In this document: positions 57,419-64,000 of the stretch, one piece after another
Numbering within the stretch: position 1 is the first letter of the stretch
Layout of the letters: each line of letters starts with the position of its first letter
Assembly: GCA_037126765.1 (NCBI GenBank)
Contig: JBBCBC010000027.1
Span: 9,386,406-9,450,405, forward strand
Length of the DNA: 64,000 nt
Source of the DNA: Stenogyne calaminthoides
Taxonomy: Eukaryota; Streptophyta; Magnoliopsida; Lamiales; Lamiaceae
Direction: 5' to 3'
Position numbers and translations under genes: made by a program
The notes under the pieces: generated by a model
Told to the model about the DNA's origin: nothing
The model's input: only the letters and a program-made list of their open reading frames with translations
The model's database searches: none

Positions 57419-60400
57419 TCAGACAACAGCTTGCACAGATATTTCTATTTCCAGAAGACAACAATCATTGATGATGACGCCATTTTTAGGATCATTGAGA
57501 GTAGAAAGCTCAATGACTCGTGTCGATCCACAACTTTTCGTGTTGGGATTAGGTGAATACCAATGGAAACCTGCAAAAAGAATGTTGTTTGGTGTTTTTT
57601 TTCCATTTCAGGAACTGTGATACGATAGAGGGAATGAATTAAAGAGGGTATTCACACTCCAAGTTTTTCTAGATACGCCTCCATTTGGTCGAATTTAGTC
57701 TAACCTACTAGAAAATATAAAATATCTCAAATAATTTTACATCTTAAGAAAGGAACTTATGTTATCCAAGATTATATTACCTTTTTGTATACAATGCTTT
57801 TTATTGATCTGGTCTTTGATGCATATAGAATAGGTTGCCTTCACTCTTTTGGAATCAATCAAGCGAATAAAGGTTGAGAGGCAGCAGCCTTTCGCAACAC
57901 CATTTCCTTTAGGATATAGCAACTTCCTTAGTTTCAAAAAGAAAAACTGTCAGTTGCATGTAACAAACAAAAAATCTGAAGTAGTGATTAGGAACCAATT
58001 TCATCAGTTAAAAATATTTGTACATTATTATAAAAAGTGCACAAGCGGTTTAAGTTGATGTTGGGCTCCATAATAAATTCACAACTACCGTTTATTGATA
58101 AAATACTCAACCAGCTATATGAAAAAATATAATTGTGAGGTCAAGGGAGATACAAACCAGGTTACTCCTTCTGCAATAAATTGTTCAGAAGTCCAAACGT
58201 CTCCCAATTTGGAGAAGTTTGAAATTTTCCAATCTCGCTTGTATGGATAGGTCGCCTCCTTCAAAGAAAGACATTCAGACACTGGTGATTTTTCTACGAT
58301 AAATACTTCCGCACCAAACACACATTTATTGTCGATTAGGAATCCCTTTTTGGGATCCATCAAAACTTTCTTGGAGATAAACTTGGAAATGCCCCATTCC
58401 GTCTTCATTGCTTGAAACCGCCTTGCTCTTCCTGTCCATGTCGTAGCAACATATATAAGGGACTGAACAAACTTCAAGGTTGTAGTGAAAATAATTCTGA
58501 CAAGAGAAATTAGAAGATGTGAAATACCTGATGAGTAATGATAATTCCCTGAAATATTATCGAACAGAAAGATGGAGAATACAGCATTGACCTCCCAGTT
58601 CGCAGATTTCAGAGAAGTTGTGTTCGACAAGGCCAAGTACACAGAAATGTAATTGCTCTCTTTTCCAGTTTTGTCTTCATTAGGACAAATGATTAGTCTC
58701 CTATGCAATGTGGAACGAGGCCATTAATAACTACGAATATATACACACACACATCTTGAAAAGGAAAATAAAGCTTCAAATAATAGAATTGATCTAATGT
58801 AAAACAGTTCTAACGTGCAACTAGTTTACAACTACTACTTTATAGTAAAACAACCAATACTTTTTAATTAAATAACTAACATTGTCGAACTAATACTTTT
58901 TAATAAAACAACCAACATTGTTTAAAAGACACATCAAATGCAAACCAGTTGCACAGTAAAACTGGTTTACATAAGACCTTGCCTAACAAGTATTGCTTAC
59001 CACTTGTATCCTCCAGCATCAAATTCTCCTGTTTCGTATTTGTGCATTCCGTGCTTGCCAAGCAACGCAAAAGAATCGACTTTCATCAAAAAGTGTGATG
59101 GTGAAGCCTCTCTTGTTTCCAATTTTGCAACTTCTGCCACAAATAACAATTTCCAACAAATTCAGTCCAAAAAGAAAAATAAAAAAAGAGCAAACATAAT
59201 ATATAATGATTACACTGTTTATATTGATGGAACGCAAGACTTACTAACTAATAGAATATAACAAAGGCTTAACTGCAGATAAAATCACAACCTTTTCCCA
59301 AATCGCAACTGATCTTTTGAATCAAGGTAAATGAAACTTTAAAAAAAATACCAACAGACATTCACTCCCACCTACCAGGCAACAAAAATTAATTGTATTA
59401 ACATGTTTAGATTTGTCCAAATGACAACGGATAATTAATTGTCATTTCCAGGAAAGAAAATATTCCCATTGGTTCGAATTGTAATTTTTTCTTGAAATTA
59501 AGATTCTTTTACGAAGATTCAGAACTTGAGATTAGATTGCAAAATGCGAAAATATTTTGATTTTATCTGCAATTAAGCTTATAATAAATTATATACAATT
59601 AATTATGCATCATTAACCTTGTAAATACAACTGTTTAACATACCTGTTTTTTTATGATATATGCATCCATCATTTGTCTGGTCTTGTACAGAGAAACAAG
59701 CCTTCATGTTCATGACATCATACAAGAGCATACAGAATTTCCGGCAGCTGCCTACCTTATTGTGACACTTTCTTGGTGGGTAGACGAACCTCCCTAATTT
59801 TTGTAAAGAAAGTACGTCACTATATGTAGTTTCAAGTAAACACATATGCACCAATGATTTTTATCTTAGAATCCAAATATATTTGTTTCCCACTTAGAAC
59901 GAAAATATTTTTCTTCCAAAATCATAATTTCAGGTCGATTTCAAAGTGCACCACAATCCTAACTTATAATCTGTTATCCCTGGTACTTTTCTGTTTTTCA
60001 GTAACACATTTTTATTTTATCACAATATTATAATCCAACCTACAATCTAATAACCAAACATACTAGCAAATCAGCCCAAAACCAACATGTTGCTTCCTTT
60101 TTTTTCTTTTATAGCTATTTAAAGTTGCTTTAGCAAGTGCAACATATATTGGTAAAATACTAATATCGGAGTTCAATACAAAAGATTAAGTTAGAATGAG
60201 CTAAGGAGTTACATACCACTTAGGGCATTCATCAGCAAATACATATTGTTTAGAAGCCGAAACGTCCCCCACTTTAGAGAAGTTTCAATGTTTCCAATCA
60301 GGCTCGTAGCCAACAGTCGCATCCCTCAGCCAAGGAGATTGACACACTGCTGAGTTTCTTATGATAAATACTTCAACACCAAATACACAGTCATTGTTTA

Positions 60401-61560
60401 TTAGGAATCCATTTGATGGATCATTCAGAGTTTTCTTTGAGATAAATTGGGGAAAGCCCCATTCAGGCTTCACCGATACAAAGCGTCGTGTTCCTGCCCA
60501 TGTTGTGCTAATAGTATTATAAGAATCCAAAGGAAATTCCTTTTATATAAATAGATCAATTTCAGAAGATGAGTAATATATACCTGATGAGTAATGATAT
60601 TTGCCCGAAATCTGATTCATCAGAAAGATGGAGAAGACGGCATTGACCTCCCAATTAGCAGGCAAAGATGTTGTGTCCGAGATGGCCAAGTAGGCAGAAA
60701 TATACTTGTCATCATTTCCAGTTTTTTCTCCATTAAAGTCAATTATTAGTTTCCTATATAAGTGAAACAAGGCTATTCATTAGTTACAAGATCAAGATTC
60801 ACATTCATATTCCACCTACTATTCCAAAAAAATTGTAGATTAATGTAAGCTGAACACATTGTAACTAAAAACGCGAATAGTGGAATAGTAAATGGAATTG
60901 GAGTACAGATTTGGAAATATTTTAAAAAAAAGATTAAAAATAAGGAGTGAAAGAGTATTGGTTACCACTTGTATCCTCCAGCATCAAATTCCCCTGTTTC
61001 GTATTTGTGAATTTCATGCTTGCAAAGTAACGAAACCGATTCTACTTTCAACAGACAGTGTGATGGCGAAGGCTAGATTGCTTTCATTTGCACAGTGGTG
61101 ACCTCTATACCAATTAAAATTTCAAATAAGTTCAGTCCAAAACAGAAACAACAAAAATTAACACAATGCTAAATCATGAAAAATTTCAATTGACAATTTG
61201 TTCTAATTTTGATGGCAAACCCCCAATTTCCCAAACTTTTTTGTATCTTTCATCTTCATTTCACCCAATCTCATACCCTTACGATTCGATTTTCGTACCA
61301 AAATTCGCATTGCTTCTACATTGGGACTTCTGCCTCTGATAATAATTTCAAAAAATTTCAATCCAAAAAAAAAAATCACAAAAATCATGAACAAATATAT
61401 TTTATATATATAATGTGGTCATACCATCTGCTTTTGGTGCCGGAAACGTGGTTTTTTCTACACTGGTATGAGTCATCGAACTTGATTTGTGTGAAACATT
61501 CGACGACGCAATCACAATGGAAACATTGTCTTGATTTGTGATTGTGATTGAAGAAAACAT
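57419..61560 (-). pseudogene. Multi-MATH domain paralogue, 10 exons, two in-frame stops
   Basis: The exons are 61560-61425, 61104-60966, 60753-60584, 60493-60217, 59789-59644, 59133-59001, 58700-58528, 58431-58158, 57926-57781 and 57570-57419. Every GT and AG and the 1,2,1,2... phase series match the gene at 16150-22698, and the summed length (1,746 nt) is a multiple of three. The N-terminal part is longer here (45 residues, starting MFSSITITNQD). A TAG at 61075-61073 falls in exon 2, where the paralogue has GAG, and a TGA at 60287-60285 falls in exon 4, where WKISNFS has become WKH-stop. Exons 5-10 (MATH-3 and MATH-4: HFLMKVDSFALL, WKISNFSKLGDVWTSEQF) are fully open. It may be a pseudogene or could give a C-terminal product from an internal start. 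Confidence 0.8.
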
Positions 61561-64000
61561 TATATTTTTAGGGTTCATAATTGCACGATTTGTTTCACTC
61601 TCGGCGCTATATATTTGTGATTTGTGATTTGCTTTTGAAAATTCTGTACCTATATTTCAGTTTTCAGCTTGCTTTTGTTGCTCAAAATGTTTATTTGCTA
61701 GTAATTATTATTTGTGAAATTATTTAATTATTTTCGGCCTACGCAAATTTCCATTTCAATTTCATGCATAATTAATTATAGTGCTCCTTTTTATCTATTT
61801 TTGCTTTTAATTTTCCAAGTTTCCGGAAGAAATTCTATTTATGTAGTTTCAGATAGAGTTGGTGACATGCATCATTTTGTGAGCTAGGTCTTATATTAAA
61901 ATGTGAAATTTATTTACACTGAATCGTGTAATTATTAATATGGAGAAATAATTGCACGATTCAATGTATATAAATTGCATTTTTTAATATAATATATCGC
62001 AATATTCTAAATTGCATTATAAGTGTACGGTACATGTATATTAGACCAACTCCATATTGTGATGCTTGATAATTTAGAGAAAACGCGTTGGTTCCATCAC
62101 GTTTCTCTATTATTCTGTAAATAATATTGATAAATGGCACGTGTGTTTTTTTAATGAAAAATAACACATGTGTTGAAATAGACGGTAAATGTAATTTTAA
62201 AACAGAATTTTGAATAATTTGTGGAGGAGAGAGGTGTGGGCGTCGATGTAATCGGAAAACGGAGGGAGGAAGAAGAGGTAGCAGAACGTGAAAAAAGGAA
62301 AACGACGTCAGAAAGAAAAGATCAATTTTGGGTTATATAATATTCATGAACAAGATTTATAGAAATTGAACTTGTGCTTTAATAATATCCAATCCTATAA
62401 AGGAGATCTAATCTAATTTTAAAATGATATTAAAGTTATAAGTTATTGTAATGATCTCATAATTCAATACAAGTATAATTCAGCACTCAGCAGCAAGCTT
62501 CAAAAAGAGAAAGCAAGTAAAAAATTGAAAAAAAGTTAAAAAGTTTTTAAATAAGATTAATAAGCTAAAAGCACCTCATTTGGAGTTTCTAGTTTATAGC
62601 TTATTAGAACTTATTTAAGTTATTAAAAGAGAAATAAAACACTCTAAATTGATTTTGCACACAATTCTAGGTAATTATAATCACTTATAAGTTTTTTAAA
62701 ACACCCCCCTTAGTCATGTAATTTTGAACGATTTCAATTTTTGTATTGTAATTTTTTATTTATGCAATTGTAGTCTTGAATGTGTCAATTTCAGTTCTTT
62801 TTTTATTGAAAATTTTAAAATCTCACCGGAATCAGCATGCGCCCCATTTGTCACTTCAAAATTGAGGATTTTTTTTAAATTTTTTGGCGCCTACACAAAT
62901 GGACGGTCATGTAACAAAAAAATATTAAATTTGAGGTGTCATGCGAGGTGCACATGCTTATTTCGACAAAATTTTAAACTTTCTCACAAAAAAAACAAAA
63001 CTGTAATTGACACATCTATAATTAGAATTGAAAAGGTAAAAAGCTATAGAGTTAAAAATAAAATTGTCCGAAAGTACAGTACTAAAAATGACATTTTCTC
63101 ATTCAGTATATATTATAATGGGAGATTTTGCTCTAAAAGTCAGTCAACAATATAGATTAGCCAAAAAGTTGAATTTAGGAATCTCCCCAGCTGCATCACC
63201 AGTAAAAGAGAAGCCCTCGATGCCTATTCCGATCACGTAAACTTGGCGCTTTGAAAATATTCTGCCCCTTTCTGTAAAACTGATTTTGAGAAATACAAAA
63301 AATTAGATGATTATACAAATTAAAGACAATATTTTTGACAGCGTTTGTATAAAGGTCCCAATAAAAGAAAAGTTATTATACCCAATACCCTTGTAAGTCA
63401 TATCATTCAGCATCACAAGTAACACTCTTTCCATAATAATAAGACATATCTTTTCTATAGTAATAAATAATATAAGTCATACCTATTAACTAATTTTATG
63501 AATTTTTTAGTGTGAAACTTAATCACTCTATGCTTTCCCCTAAAACAACACTAAATCAAGAATCTATTTAAAATGCAAATTTGCATTTCGTTTCCAATTC
63601 AAGCTAACTATTGTAAAGACCTCAAATCTCTCTACAAAAATCCAGAAACAATTGCATGTGCCAAAAGTTACACGAGATTGCCTTCCTGATAATCTTACTG
63701 CAAAGAAATATAACTTTTCATTTAAAACATGATCAGTTTTAAATCCTCTTATGGGCGAACATTCTACTTATATCATGCCAGTTAATAATTTTAGCAGCGA
63801 ATTGTGACTTTCAAGTTGAGTTCATTTAAATATGGCGTCATTTGAATTGAATAATTTTTGTAGGTCTGAAACCCACTTAAGGAGTGTTTGCAAAATCTAA
63901 TAACGTTGCCAGAAGCACCTTTTTTTTAAAGATGTTTCTAAAAGTGTTTCTCACTGAATAATGGTTGCAAACTTCCCCTTAATATATGGAGTCATTTGAA
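61561..64000. other. Intergenic DNA, no gene recognised
   Basis: AT-rich flank upstream of the MATH paralogue. About 62700-63110 shows weak inverted symmetry (GTGTCAATTTCAGTT and its reverse) and may be another TIR element; its longest frame, 143 codons, has no protein-like pattern. The repeat with 'taacactctttccataataa'-type text near 63420 belongs to the family at 350-690. The window ends inside a possible MITE start (GGAGTGTTTGCAAAATC, 63881 on). Confidence 0.4.

Noticed and set aside
62724..63155. 143-codon plus-strand frame
   Set aside because: Composition follows local AT content and overlaps a weakly inverted-repeat region; no motif.

Overview
This is a 64-kb piece of plant nuclear DNA, most likely from a eudicot. 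It is AT-rich, its genes have many GT-AG introns, it carries Ty1-copia and Ty3-gypsy LTR elements, CACTA, hAT, Mutator-like (MULE) and Stowaway DNA transposons and a tRNA-derived SINE, and its host proteins are typical plant families (GH17/X8 beta-1,3-glucanase, multi-MATH proteins, type-B response regulator). The species cannot be read from the sequence alone. There is no bacterial, phage or CRISPR content.

Layout. 1-4097 is AT-rich intergenic DNA. 4098-6184 (minus) is an intact two-exon glucan endo-1,3-beta-glucosidase. 8377-13208 is a complete but mutated copia element with 417-bp LTRs and a perfect 5-bp target duplication. 16150-22698 (minus) is an intact ten-exon gene for a 545-residue protein built from MATH domains; a paralogue with the same exon plan lies at 57419-61560 (minus) and has two in-frame stops. 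23454-29668 is a MULE-like terminal-inverted-repeat (TIR) element split by a non-autonomous LTR element (23657-29351). That LTR element carries an antisense, intron-containing gene of the 'putative gypsy-type transposon' (Transposase_28) family. 29857-31703 is a TIR element holding a fragment of a small host gene. 32253-32522 is a SINE. 33488-39430 is a complete CACTA element with a decayed Transposase_24/Ulp1-like gene. 40157-47976 (minus) is a type-B response-regulator pseudogene broken up by several transposons, including a 2,055-bp chimeric Pack-MULE that joins an ABHD17-like hydrolase fragment to an ARF1 fragment. 48.8-53.4 kb is weakly gene-like. 53.4-55.5 kb is a nest of a CACTA end, a hAT element and a Ty3-gypsy gag remnant. 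61.6-64 kb is intergenic.

How the parts relate. The functional content is small: one cell-wall/callose hydrolase and one MATH-domain protein, plus a MATH paralogue whose C-terminal half is still open. The rest records repeated insertion and gene-fragment capture. Many boundaries can be fixed exactly by target-site duplications: AAACC (copia), GTATC (LTR element), AAGATAAGT (MULE), GTT (CACTA), TAAATTCTGA (Pack-MULE), CTAAAGAG (hAT).
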